Below, one piece after another: positions 35,007 to 41,956 of a stretch of DNA of 64,000 nucleotides. Origin of the DNA: OMSK01 sp902492995 (GTDB lineage: Bacteria; Bacillota_I; Bacilli_A; RF39; UBA660). The translations under genes were made by a program, and so were the position numbers. The notes beneath the pieces were generated by a model. That model made no database searches, had not been told where the DNA came from, and was given only the letters and a program-made list of their open reading frames with translations. The DNA is taken from contig CABUNR010000003.1 of the NCBI GenBank assembly GCA_902492995.1, positions 1 to 64,000 of the forward strand, written 5' to 3'. Position 1 is the stretch's first letter. Each line of letters begins with the position of its first letter.

Positions 35007-36917
35007 TTAAATTGCATAATTATCTTCAAAAGTAAAGTTAACATTTTCTTCTATCCATTCTTTTCTTGGCTCTACTTTATTACCCATTAAAACACTTACT
35101 CTTTTTTCTGCCAATGAGGCATCTGTTATACTAACTTTTATCATACTTCTTTTTTCTGGATCCATTGTTGTTTCTCTAAGTTCTTCAGCATTCATTTCTC
35201 CAAGTCCTTTATATCTTTGTGTTTTAGTTTGTTTATTTTTGAATGTTTCTTCTATTAAAGTTCTTCTATCTTCTTCTGTCCATGCATAATATGATTCTTT
35301 ACCAGAACTTATCTTATATAAAGGTGGCATTGCTATAAAAAGTTTTCCATTTTCAATTAATGGTTTCATATATCTATAAAAGAATGTAAGTAATAATACT
35401 TGAATATGTGCACCATCAACATCAGCATCTGTCATTATAACAATTTTGTCATAGTTACAATCATCTATATTAAAATCACTACCAATACCAGCTCCTATTG
35501 TATAAATCATTGTATTAATTTCTTCATTTTTCAAGATTTCATCTAATCTTGCTTTTTCTGTATTTAATACTTTTCCTCTAAGCGGTAATATTGCTTGAAA
35601 TTTCCTATCTCTTCCTGTTTTAGCTGTTCCTCCAGCTGAATCACCTTCGACTAAAAACAATTCATTTTTTTTAGGATTTTTTGTTTGTGCTGGTGTTAAT
35701 TTTCCATTTGTTATTCTTTCTCTTTTGTTTTTATCTTTTCCTTGTCTTGCTTCATCTCTTGCTTTTCTAGCAGCTTCTCTTACATTTCTACTTTTAAGCA
35801 TTTTTTCTAGTATTTTAGTTGCACTTTCTTTATTTTCTTCTAGGAAAAATTGAAGTTTTTGTGTTACTATATTATCTACTATATTACGAGCAATTGGAGT
35901 TCCTAATTTTCCTTTTGTTTGACCTTCAAATTGAAGTAAATCTTCTGGTATTTGTAGGCTTATTATTGCAGTTAGTCCTTCTCTTGTATCAGTTCCTTCT
36001 AAATTTTTATCTTTTGTTTTTAGATAACCATTAGTTCTTGCATAATCATTAAAAACTTTTGTAATAGCTGTTTTTAATCCAACTTCATGGGTTCCTCCAT
36101 CATTTGTTTTTACATTATTTACAAATGATATTATATTTTCAGAATATGTATCTGTATATTGAAATGCTACTTCTACATTTATTTTATCTTTCATTCCTTC
36201 AAAAAATACTGGTTTATGAAGTGGTGTTTTACCATCATTTAAGTAATTTACAAATGCTTCTAAACCATTTTCATAATAAAATACTTCCTTTTTATTATCT
36301 TCTATATCTTCAACTTCTACGGTTAACCCTTTAAGTAAAAAAGCACATTCCTGCATCCTTTCACATACTGTTGTGAATGAAAAATGCGTTGTTTGAAATA
36401 TTTTATCATCTGGCATAAATGTTACTTTTGTACCTGTTTTATTTGTTTTTTCTAGTTTTTTTAATGGTATTTTTGTTTTACCACCATCTTCGAATCTAAT
36501 ATAATATTCATATCCATCTCTTTTTATATTAACTTCTAACCATTTACTTAGTGCATTTACAACACTTGCACCTACTCCGTGAAGTCCTCCAGATACTTTA
36601 TATCCGCCTTCTTCAAATTTTCCTCCAGCATGTAATACTGTATAAATTACTTCAGGTGTTGACATTCCACTACTATGCATTCCAACTGGTACTCCACGAC
36701 CTTCATCTTCTACTGTTACACTTCCATCTTTATTAAGACTTATTTTGATTTTTTTACCATATCCATTTATTACTTCGTCAATTCCATTATCTACGATTTC
36801 CCAAATAAGATGATGTAATCCTCTTTTATCAGTTGATCCTATATACATACCAGGTCTTTTTCTTACCGCTTCTAGCCCCTCTAATATTTTTATTGAACTT
36901 TCATCATATTTTACCAT
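35007..36917 (-). CDS. parE: DNA topoisomerase IV subunit B
   Basis: The 636-residue type II topoisomerase ATPase subunit has a GHKL domain (EIVDNGIDE, GRGVPVGMH, SGGLHGVGASVVNAL) and a TOPRIM domain (EGDSAGGTAK, then TDADVDGAHI). The residues STDKRGLHHLIW and LRGKVLNTEKARL followed by NEEINTMIYTIG match ParE rather than GyrB. parC is not adjacent, so gyrB is a minor alternative. A consensus promoter precedes it. Confidence 0.82.
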   Translation of the reverse strand: MVKYDESSIKILEGLEAVRKRPGMYIGSTDKRGLHHLIWEIVDNGIDEVINGYGKKIKISLNKDGSVTVEDEGRGVPVGMHSSGMSTPEVIYTVLHAGGKFEEGGYKVSGGLHGVGASVVNALSKWLEVNIKRDGYEYYIRFEDGGKTKIPLKKLEKTNKTGTKVTFMPDDKIFQTTHFSFTTVCERMQECAFLLKGLTVEVEDIEDNKKEVFYYENGLEAFVNYLNDGKTPLHKPVFFEGMKDKINVEVAFQYTDTYSENIISFVNNVKTNDGGTHEVGLKTAITKVFNDYARTNGYLKTKDKNLEGTDTREGLTAIISLQIPEDLLQFEGQTKGKLGTPIARNIVDNIVTQKLQFFLEENKESATKILEKMLKSRNVREAARKARDEARQGKDKNKRERITNGKLTPAQTKNPKKNELFLVEGDSAGGTAKTGRDRKFQAILPLRGKVLNTEKARLDEILKNEEINTMIYTIGAGIGSDFNIDDCNYDKIVIMTDADVDGAHIQVLLLTFFYRYMKPLIENGKLFIAMPPLYKISSGKESYYAWTEEDRRTLIEETFKNKQTKTQRYKGLGEMNAEELRETTMDPEKRSMIKVSITDASLAEKRVSVLMGNKVEPRKEWIEENVNFTFEDNYAI

Positions 36918-36932
36918 CTTATCACCTTATTA

Positions 36933-36961
36933 ATTATACCAAAAAAATTTTGTTTTATCAA
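36933..36961 (-). promoter_or_regulatory. promoter of parE
   Basis: On the minus strand TTGATA (36961-36956) and TATAAT (36938-36933, TGG-extended) are 17 bp apart. Confidence 0.8.
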
Positions 36962-37052
36962 TTTTTCCTTTTATTTACAATCTTTTTTATTAATTTTTTT
37001 AATTCATATTTATATCTAATGTTATAATTGAATCTATATTATAATAGAATAT

Positions 37053-37082
37053 AATAAAAAAATAATCAATTTAATGATTATT
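37053..37082 (-). terminator. terminator of the infC-rpmI-rplT operon
   Basis: AATAATCA (37061-37068) and TGATTATT (37075-37082) form the stem; minus-strand T-run 37062-37055. Confidence 0.8.
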
Positions 37083-37632
37083 TTAATGCGTCTAATAGTT
37101 CTGCTTTTTTCATTGTTGAAACTCCGCTTATTCCTTTTTCTTTTGCTATTTCACGAAGTTCTGCTACTGTACATTTAGATAGATCTTTTTCTTCTTTTTT
37201 ATCTTCTTTTGTTTCTACTTTTTTAGTTTCTTTTTTAGTTTCTTTTTTTACTTCTTCTTTAACTGGTTCAACTTTACCATTTAAAGCAGCTTTTGAAACT
37301 TCTACTAATTCAGTAAATGCAGCTGGATTATCAATTGCTATTTCTGATAACATTTTACGGTTAATTGTAATACCTGCTTTTGATAAACCATTTATAAATT
37401 TTGAATAACTAATATCATTTTGTCTACATGCTGCATTAATTCTTGTTATCCATAATTTTCTAAAATCTCTTTTCTTTTGTCTTCTATCTCTATATGCATA
37501 TTTTAATGAATGCATAACTTGTTCTTTAGCAGTTCTATATAATCTATGTTTTGATCCAAAGTAACCTTTAGCTCTTTTCATTATTTTTTTGCGACGTGCA
37601 CGATGAATTGTTCCACCTTTAACTCTTGCCAT
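37078..37632 (-). CDS. rplT: ribosomal protein L20 with C-terminal Rho_N-like extension
   Basis: Residues 1-118 are a standard L20 (MARVKGGTIHRARRKK start, then KRDFRKLWITRINAACR), which binds 23S rRNA early in assembly and represses its own operon through the leader RNA. Normal L20 ends near residue 119. Here a Lys/Glu linker (119-150) leads to a 35-residue domain (151-184, DLSKCTVAELREIAKEKGI ending KKAELLDALK) that matches Rho_N/SAP-like helix-extended-helix motifs. It is last in the infC-rpmI-rplT operon, 13 bp after rpmI. Confidence 0.92.
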   Translation of the reverse strand: MARVKGGTIHRARRKKIMKRAKGYFGSKHRLYRTAKEQVMHSLKYAYRDRRQKKRDFRKLWITRINAACRQNDISYSKFINGLSKAGITINRKMLSEIAIDNPAAFTELVEVSKAALNGKVEPVKEEVKKETKKETKKVETKEDKKEEKDLSKCTVAELREIAKEKGISGVSTMKKAELLDALK

Positions 37633-37645
37633 ATTATTCCTCCTA

Positions 37646-37831
37646 CTATATTAAATCTTTAACTCTTTTGTAATCTGTTTTACTTAATTTAGATCCGCTT
37701 CTACTTTTTCTGTTTGAAGCAGCGTTCTTTTTACCAGTATTATGTCTACTACCTGGTGTTCCTATTTTATAGTCATTTTTTCTTTCTTTAAAAACTTTTG
37801 ACATACCTTTGTGTGTTTTTTGTTTTGGCAT
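37646..37831 (-). CDS. rpmI: ribosomal protein L35
   Basis: The 61-residue basic protein starts MPKQKTHKGMSKVFK, the L35 signature, with GTPGSRHNTGKK and LSKTDYKRVKDLI at the end. AGGAGG precedes it. It sits in the middle of the conserved infC-rpmI-rplT operon. Confidence 0.93.
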   Translation of the reverse strand: MPKQKTHKGMSKVFKERKNDYKIGTPGSRHNTGKKNAASNRKSRSGSKLSKTDYKRVKDLI

Positions 37832-37841
37832 ATTATTCCTC

Positions 37842-38372
37842 CTACTTATCTTTATTTGGTATTAGCATCATTGTCATAAAACGACCTTCTAATTTTGGTT
37901 GTCCATCCATTTCTGCAATGTTTTCTACTTCTTTTGCAAATTTAAGAAGCACTTCACGCCCTAACTCTGGATGAGCCATTTCTCTACCTTTAAATCTTAT
38001 AGATACTTTAATTTTATGACCTTTTTCTAAATATTTAGATGAATTGCGTACTCTTGTATCAAAATCATGCTTATCAATTGTAACAGATAATCTATATTCC
38101 TTTACTTCCAAATTAGATTCTCTTTGTTTTTTCATATTTTCTTTTTGTTTTTTCTTTGATTCATATTTATATTTATTATAATCCATTATTTTGCAAACTT
38201 GTGGTTTTGCATTTGGACTAATCAATACTAAATCAAATCCTGCATAATTTGCTAATGTTAATGCATCTTTAATATTTTTAATTCCAAGTTGTTCTCCATT
38301 TGGACCAATTACCATTACTTCTTTTGCACGAATTTGTTCATTAATATACAAATCCTTATCTTTATTTGCGAT
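37842..38372 (-). CDS. infC: translation initiation factor IF-3 (ATC start)
   Basis: IF-3 (about 176 residues) keeps 30S subunits free and checks start codons. It has an N-terminal domain (YINEQIRAKEVMVIGPNGE) and a C-terminal domain (VKEYRLSVTIDKHDFDTRVRN). The start is chosen as ATC at 38372: GGAGGTG (38385-38379) ends 6 nt before it, giving MANKDKDLYINEQ. The only upstream ATG (38387) overlaps that Shine-Dalgarno site. infC genes typically begin with AUU, AUC or AUA so that IF-3 represses its own synthesis, which fits. Confidence 0.9.
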   Translation of the reverse strand: MANKDKDLYINEQIRAKEVMVIGPNGEQLGIKNIKDALTLANYAGFDLVLISPNAKPQVCKIMDYNKYKYESKKKQKENMKKQRESNLEVKEYRLSVTIDKHDFDTRVRNSSKYLEKGHKIKVSIRFKGREMAHPELGREVLLKFAKEVENIAEMDGQPKLEGRFMTMMLIPNKDK

Positions 38373-38387
38373 ACCCCACACCTCCAT

Positions 38388-38505
38388 AAAAAAATGAATA
38401 CAGAGAATGTATCCATATTAAAAGCAAATTAATATAATTAATGGCTTTTACCCAAAACTTTTCGTAATCGGGTGGATGTGGATACATCTCTTTCCTTTTT
38501 TTTCA
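38388..38505 (-). promoter_or_regulatory. L20-type leader with attenuator
   Basis: The roughly 120-nt leader of infC has TGTATCCACATCC (about 38484-38471), which can pair with GGATACA (about 38419). Alternatively ATACA/TGTAT (about 38417-38403) forms a terminator hairpin followed by TCATTTTTTT, right before the ribosome site. Mutually exclusive folds at this place are known for L20 autoregulation in Bacillus. I inferred the pairings by eye. Confidence 0.65.
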
Positions 38506-38515
38506 TTTCTTATTC

Positions 38516-38544
38516 ATTATACACATTAATTATATGATTGTCAA
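38516..38544 (-). promoter_or_regulatory. consensus promoter of infC-rpmI-rplT
   Basis: TTGACA (38544-38539) and TATAAT (38521-38516) are exactly 17 bp apart on the minus strand, both perfect. Confidence 0.92.
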
Positions 38545-38550
38545 TATATT

Positions 38551-39777
38551 TTATTCGTTTTCTAGATTTTCTATAGCTTTTATTAATCCTATTTTACCAT
38601 ATTCATATGTTAAACTTCCTTGTAAATATGCAATATACGGTTCTCTTATTGGTCCATCACATGAAAGTTCAATAGATGATCCTTGTGTAAATGATCCTGA
38701 TGCCATAATTATCTTATCATCATATCCTGGCATATCACTTGCTACTGGAAGTACATGAGCATCTATGGCAGATCCCTTTTGTATTCCTTGAACAAATTTA
38801 ATCAATTTATCTTTATCATTAAATGTTATCATTTCTACTATATCAGCTCTATGGTCATTTGCTTTTGGTTCTACAATATAACCTAAATCCTCTAACACTT
38901 GACTTGCTAATACAACTGTTTTTAAACTATTTTTTACAGTACTTGGTGCCATATATATTCCTTGTAAAAAGTTTTTATTAATACCTAATGTTGGTCCTAC
39001 ATCTCTTCCTTCTCCTGGAAGGGTTAATCTTTCACCTGCAAGTTTTATTAAATCTTTTCTTCCGACTATATATGCTCCATTAGGTGCTATTCCTCCACCT
39101 AAATTTTTTATAAGTGATCCTACTACTATATCCGCTCCTACTTCTATTGGTTCTTTTGTACTAACAAATTCACAATAACAATTGTCTACCATTATTATTA
39201 CTTCTTTATCAACTTCTCTGATTTTTTTTATTACTATTTCTAATTCTTCTATTGTTATACTTTTTCTAGTTGAGTATCCTCTAGATCTTTGTATTTCTAT
39301 TACTTTTACTTTATTTTCTTTTAAATATTTTTGGATTTTTTCGACATCAAACTTATTATTTTTTAAATCAATTTCATCGTATTTTATGTTATATGATGCA
39401 AGTGAACTTTCATTTTCTTTTATTCCTATTACTTCATCTAATGTATCATATGGTTTTCCTGTTATACTTAGTAATAAATCATTAGGTCTTAATAGTGCAA
39501 ATAAAGTTACAGTTAAAGCATGTGAACCTGATACTAATTGATTTCTAACTAAGGCATCTTCTGATTTAAATATATCTTTATACACATTTTCTATAGCTTC
39601 TCTTCCTATGTCACCATATCCATATCCTGTTGTCGAATTAAAATGGATTTCAGATATTTCATTTTTATGAAATGCATTTAGTACTTTTAAACTATTTAAT
39701 TCACATATTTTGTCTAATTCTTTAAATTTTGTTTCTAATTTTTTTTCTGCTTGATCTAATAAATTTAAAATATCCAT
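38551..39777 (-). CDS. methionine gamma-lyase family PLP enzyme (YnbB/aluminium-resistance type)
   Basis: The 408-residue fold-type I PLP protein has the cofactor lysine in GSLIKNLGGGIAP, VDNCYCEF with the PLP-binding Asp, and GEGRDVGPTLG typical of the Met_gamma_lyase (PF06838) family, often labelled aluminium resistance protein. The real substrate is not established, though C-S lyase activity on sulfur amino acids is proposed. Its ATG overlaps the stop of the SDR gene (TAATG), so they are translationally coupled. Confidence 0.85.
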   Translation of the reverse strand: MDILNLLDQAEKKLETKFKELDKICELNSLKVLNAFHKNEISEIHFNSTTGYGYGDIGREAIENVYKDIFKSEDALVRNQLVSGSHALTVTLFALLRPNDLLLSITGKPYDTLDEVIGIKENESSLASYNIKYDEIDLKNNKFDVEKIQKYLKENKVKVIEIQRSRGYSTRKSITIEELEIVIKKIREVDKEVIIMVDNCYCEFVSTKEPIEVGADIVVGSLIKNLGGGIAPNGAYIVGRKDLIKLAGERLTLPGEGRDVGPTLGINKNFLQGIYMAPSTVKNSLKTVVLASQVLEDLGYIVEPKANDHRADIVEMITFNDKDKLIKFVQGIQKGSAIDAHVLPVASDMPGYDDKIIMASGSFTQGSSIELSCDGPIREPYIAYLQGSLTYEYGKIGLIKAIENLENE

Positions 39778-40514
39778 TAGTACATTCCTCCATCTATTCT
39801 TATTACTTGATTATTTATATATTCTGCTTTTTCACTTATTAAAAATTCTACTAAATATGCAATTTCTATAGGATAACCAAATCTATTTTTAAATACTTTC
39901 TCTTTTTCACTTTCTATATATTCTAAATCTAAATCTTTCATATCTTTTTTAGTTTGTATCCAGCCTGGGGCAATAGCATTTACATTAACAATTGGTTTAA
40001 ATTCTAAAGATAGGTTATGTGTAAGTGATATTAAGGCTGCTTTTGATGCATCGTAATCTAGACACATTGGATAATATGTATCTATTCCATTAGTGCTTGC
40101 TATATTAATAATTTTTCCATAATTATTTTTTACCATTTCACTGCCTATTTTTTTACTTAGTAAAAATGGCGCAATTAAATTTACATCTAATATTTCTCTA
40201 AATTCAGAAGAGTTTTTTTCACTAAATATGTTTGGTTTATCTAATGCAGCATTATTTATTAAAATATCTATTTTTTTAAACTTATTTAACGATTTTTCTA
40301 TTAAATTATTTATATCTTCATCTTTTGTTAAATCAGCTTTTATTAAAAGCGTATCTACATCATATTTTTCTTTTATCTTTTTTTCTAATTCTAATGCACT
40401 TTCATAATTATTATTATAATGAATTATAATGTTTATATCATTACTTGCAAGTACATTTGAAATTGATATTCCAACCTCACTACTAGCTCCTGTTATTAAT
40501 GCTGTTTTTCTCAT
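39777..40514 (-). CDS. short-chain dehydrogenase/reductase (FabG-like)
   Basis: The product is 245 residues, starting MRKTALITGASSEVG. The NAD(P)-binding glycine motif is GASSEVGIS, NNAAL follows, and the catalytic set is Ser in NIASTNG plus YDASK. The ATG at 40514 has AAGGAG upstream; the frame from 40550 starts inside the leader terminator. FabG-like specificity is possible, but a lone SDR coupled to a PLP lyase suggests another substrate. A leader with alternative hairpins precedes it. Confidence 0.85.
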   Translation of the reverse strand: MRKTALITGASSEVGISISNVLASNDINIIIHYNNNYESALELEKKIKEKYDVDTLLIKADLTKDEDINNLIEKSLNKFKKIDILINNAALDKPNIFSEKNSSEFREILDVNLIAPFLLSKKIGSEMVKNNYGKIINIASTNGIDTYYPMCLDYDASKAALISLTHNLSLEFKPIVNVNAIAPGWIQTKKDMKDLDLEYIESEKEKVFKNRFGYPIEIAYLVEFLISEKAEYINNQVIRIDGGMY

Positions 40515-40532
40515 AATTTTCTCCTTTATATA

Positions 40533-40632
40533 TAAAAAAATAGCACTCAATCTTTAATAGATTAAGTACTTAACCTGTTTTTTTAAGTACTCAACTTTAC
40601 AAAGTCAAGTATTTTAATTGAATACTCATCCA
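40533..40632 (-). promoter_or_regulatory. attenuator-like leader of the SDR/PLP-enzyme operon
   Basis: A 12-bp terminator stem (AGTACTTAATCT 40570-40559 with AGATTGAGTGCT 40553-40542) and T-run (40541-40535) lie just before the ribosome site. Its 5' arm can instead pair upstream: AGTACTTAA (40591-40583) with TTAAGTACT (40573-40565), a perfect 9-bp antiterminator. Two more hairpins precede it (AGTATT/AATACT near 40625-40607, and ACTTGACTTT/AAAGTTGAGT near 40610-40589). A likely promoter TTGATA-17 bp-TAATAT lies near 40664-40636. No known riboswitch core is recognised. Confidence 0.55.
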
Positions 40633-40647
40633 CATACATATTAACAT

Positions 40648-40670
40648 AAAAAAAGACTTATATCAAGTCA
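40648..40670 (-). terminator. terminator of efp
   Basis: GACTT and AAGTC (40655-40669) form a short stem with seven T on the minus strand (40654-40648). Confidence 0.6.
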
Positions 40671-40673
40671 TTT

Positions 40674-41231
40674 TTATGCACGTGATGAATATTTTCCATC
40701 AGCTGTTGTTACTAATATTTTTTCACCTTGTTCTATAAATAAAGGTACTTTAACAAGTAAACCTGTTTCTACATAAGCATCCTTAAGTGCATTATTTGTT
40801 GTATTTCCTTTTACAGCTGGTTCAGTTTCTGTTACTGTAAATTCAATTTTGTCTGGAAGTACTAATCCTAGTAATTCTCCTTCAAATTGAACTACATCTA
40901 CTAATCCATTTTCAATTAAATAGTATTTGTCATCACCTATTTGAGATGCTGATAATTCAAGTTGTTCATATGTTTGCATATTCATAAAATAATATGTATC
41001 ACCTGTATTATATAAATATTGTACATTTGATCTTGTAATATTTGCTTTTTCAAATTTAACATTTGTATTAAATGTTCTCTCTACAATTCCACCTGTTCTC
41101 ATATTTTTTAATTTAGTTTTCATGAAAGCTGATCCTTTTCCAGGTTTTACATGTAAAAATTCAACAACTTGATAAATATTTCCTTCTATCATAAGTGTCA
41201 TTCCATTTTTAATATCATTTACATTTATCAT
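40674..41231 (-). CDS. efp: elongation factor P
   Basis: The 185-residue protein has three beta-barrel domains. It relieves ribosome stalling at polyproline. KPGKGSAF carries the conserved loop Lys of domain I, LPDKIEFTVTETEPAVKG is the domain II-III junction, and YSSRA ends the protein as usual. AAGGAG precedes the ATG. It follows the small gene and rpmG upstream on the same strand. Confidence 0.95.
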   Translation of the reverse strand: MINVNDIKNGMTLMIEGNIYQVVEFLHVKPGKGSAFMKTKLKNMRTGGIVERTFNTNVKFEKANITRSNVQYLYNTGDTYYFMNMQTYEQLELSASQIGDDKYYLIENGLVDVVQFEGELLGLVLPDKIEFTVTETEPAVKGNTTNNALKDAYVETGLLVKVPLFIEQGEKILVTTADGKYSSRA

Positions 41232-41250
41232 AATAATCTCCTTTTATCAA

Positions 41251-41273
41251 AAAATAAGGTTTAACCTTATTTA
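41251..41273 (-). terminator. terminator between the small gene and efp
   Basis: AAATAAGGTT and AACCTTATTT form a 10-bp stem on either side of TA; T-run on the minus strand. Confidence 0.75.
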
Positions 41274-41422
41274 GTTCTTCTTCTATAATTTTTATTTATA
41301 GTTTTTGTTTTAGTTTTTAATTTATAATTTTTTTCTACTGGAACTTTTCCAATAACTTGATTAGATTGTGCTTTTATTAAAGCTGCATAATCAATTGTTG
41401 TATGTATATTTGGTATCCCCAT
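41267..41422 (-). CDS. 51-residue basic protein, unknown
   Basis: The ORF encodes MGIPNIHTTIDYAALIKA, then a Lys/Thr-rich tail ending NYRRRTK. GAGGAT precedes the ATG with normal spacing. It begins 12 bp after the rpmG stop and ends in a terminator, so it is probably a real gene in the rpmG transcript. The basic tail could bind RNA; no family is recognised. Confidence 0.6.
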   Translation of the reverse strand: MGIPNIHTTIDYAALIKAQSNQVIGKVPVEKNYKLKTKTKTINKNYRRRTK

Positions 41423-41434
41423 ATTTAATCCTCA

Positions 41435-41602
41435 CTATTTTTCTTCTTTATGAGCAGTATGTTGTCTACATCTTGGACAATACTTATTTAATTCTAAACG
41501 TTCTGTTGTATTTTTTTTGTTCTTTGGTGTACGATAATTTTTTTCATTACATACAGTACATTTTAAAGTAACTAATTCTCTATTTTCACCTTTTTTAGCC
41601 AT
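41435..41602 (-). CDS. rpmG: ribosomal protein L33 (zinc type)
   Basis: The 55-residue protein starts MAKKGENRELVTLKC. Two CxxC pairs (CTVC and CPRC) bind zinc, and NYRTPKNKKNTTERLEL is the L33 core. GGAGGAGG precedes the ATG. It is the first gene of a short transcript with the 51-residue gene. Confidence 0.93.
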   Translation of the reverse strand: MAKKGENRELVTLKCTVCNEKNYRTPKNKKNTTERLELNKYCPRCRQHTAHKEEK

Positions 41603-41634
41603 AATTATACCTCCTCCTTGAGCACATTACCTAC

Positions 41635-41662
41635 ATTATAACATGTTTTTCTATAAATTCAA
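41635..41662 (-). promoter_or_regulatory. promoter of rpmG
   Basis: TTGAAT (41662-41657) and a TGT-extended TATAAT (41640-41635) are 16 bp apart on the minus strand. Confidence 0.7.
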
Positions 41663-41956
41663 ACATTTTTTTATATTTTAAACAAATTTTATTATTTAGT
41701 TAATGTTTTTTCTTTCAAATAATTTTTTTATTTTTTATATTTAAATATGACGTAATTTTAATTTGTCTATCTATATTGCTCAATGATTTACTCTTTTCTA
41801 ATTTAAAATTTATGACATTCATTATTTTTCATTATTAGAAATATTAGCATCATAATTTGAAGTTTGTGTTTTATCATCTGTTTTTATTTTTTCATCTTTT
41901 ATAAGTTCTAATTTCATATATTTTTTATATTATTTAAAAAATTATCCTTACTCAAA
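41663..41956. other. 294-bp gene-free stretch
   Basis: Very AT-rich, without a convincing gene. A 31-codon minus-strand ORF (41822-41917, MKLELIKDEK start) lacks a ribosome-binding site at the right distance. An AAGGAT site about 30 nt upstream leads only to a short frame ending in TGA. It may be a decayed small gene. Confidence 0.4.

Noticed and set aside
41822..41917. 31-codon minus-strand ORF
   Set aside because: No Shine-Dalgarno at the right distance and no context; kept only as a note on the gene-free stretch.
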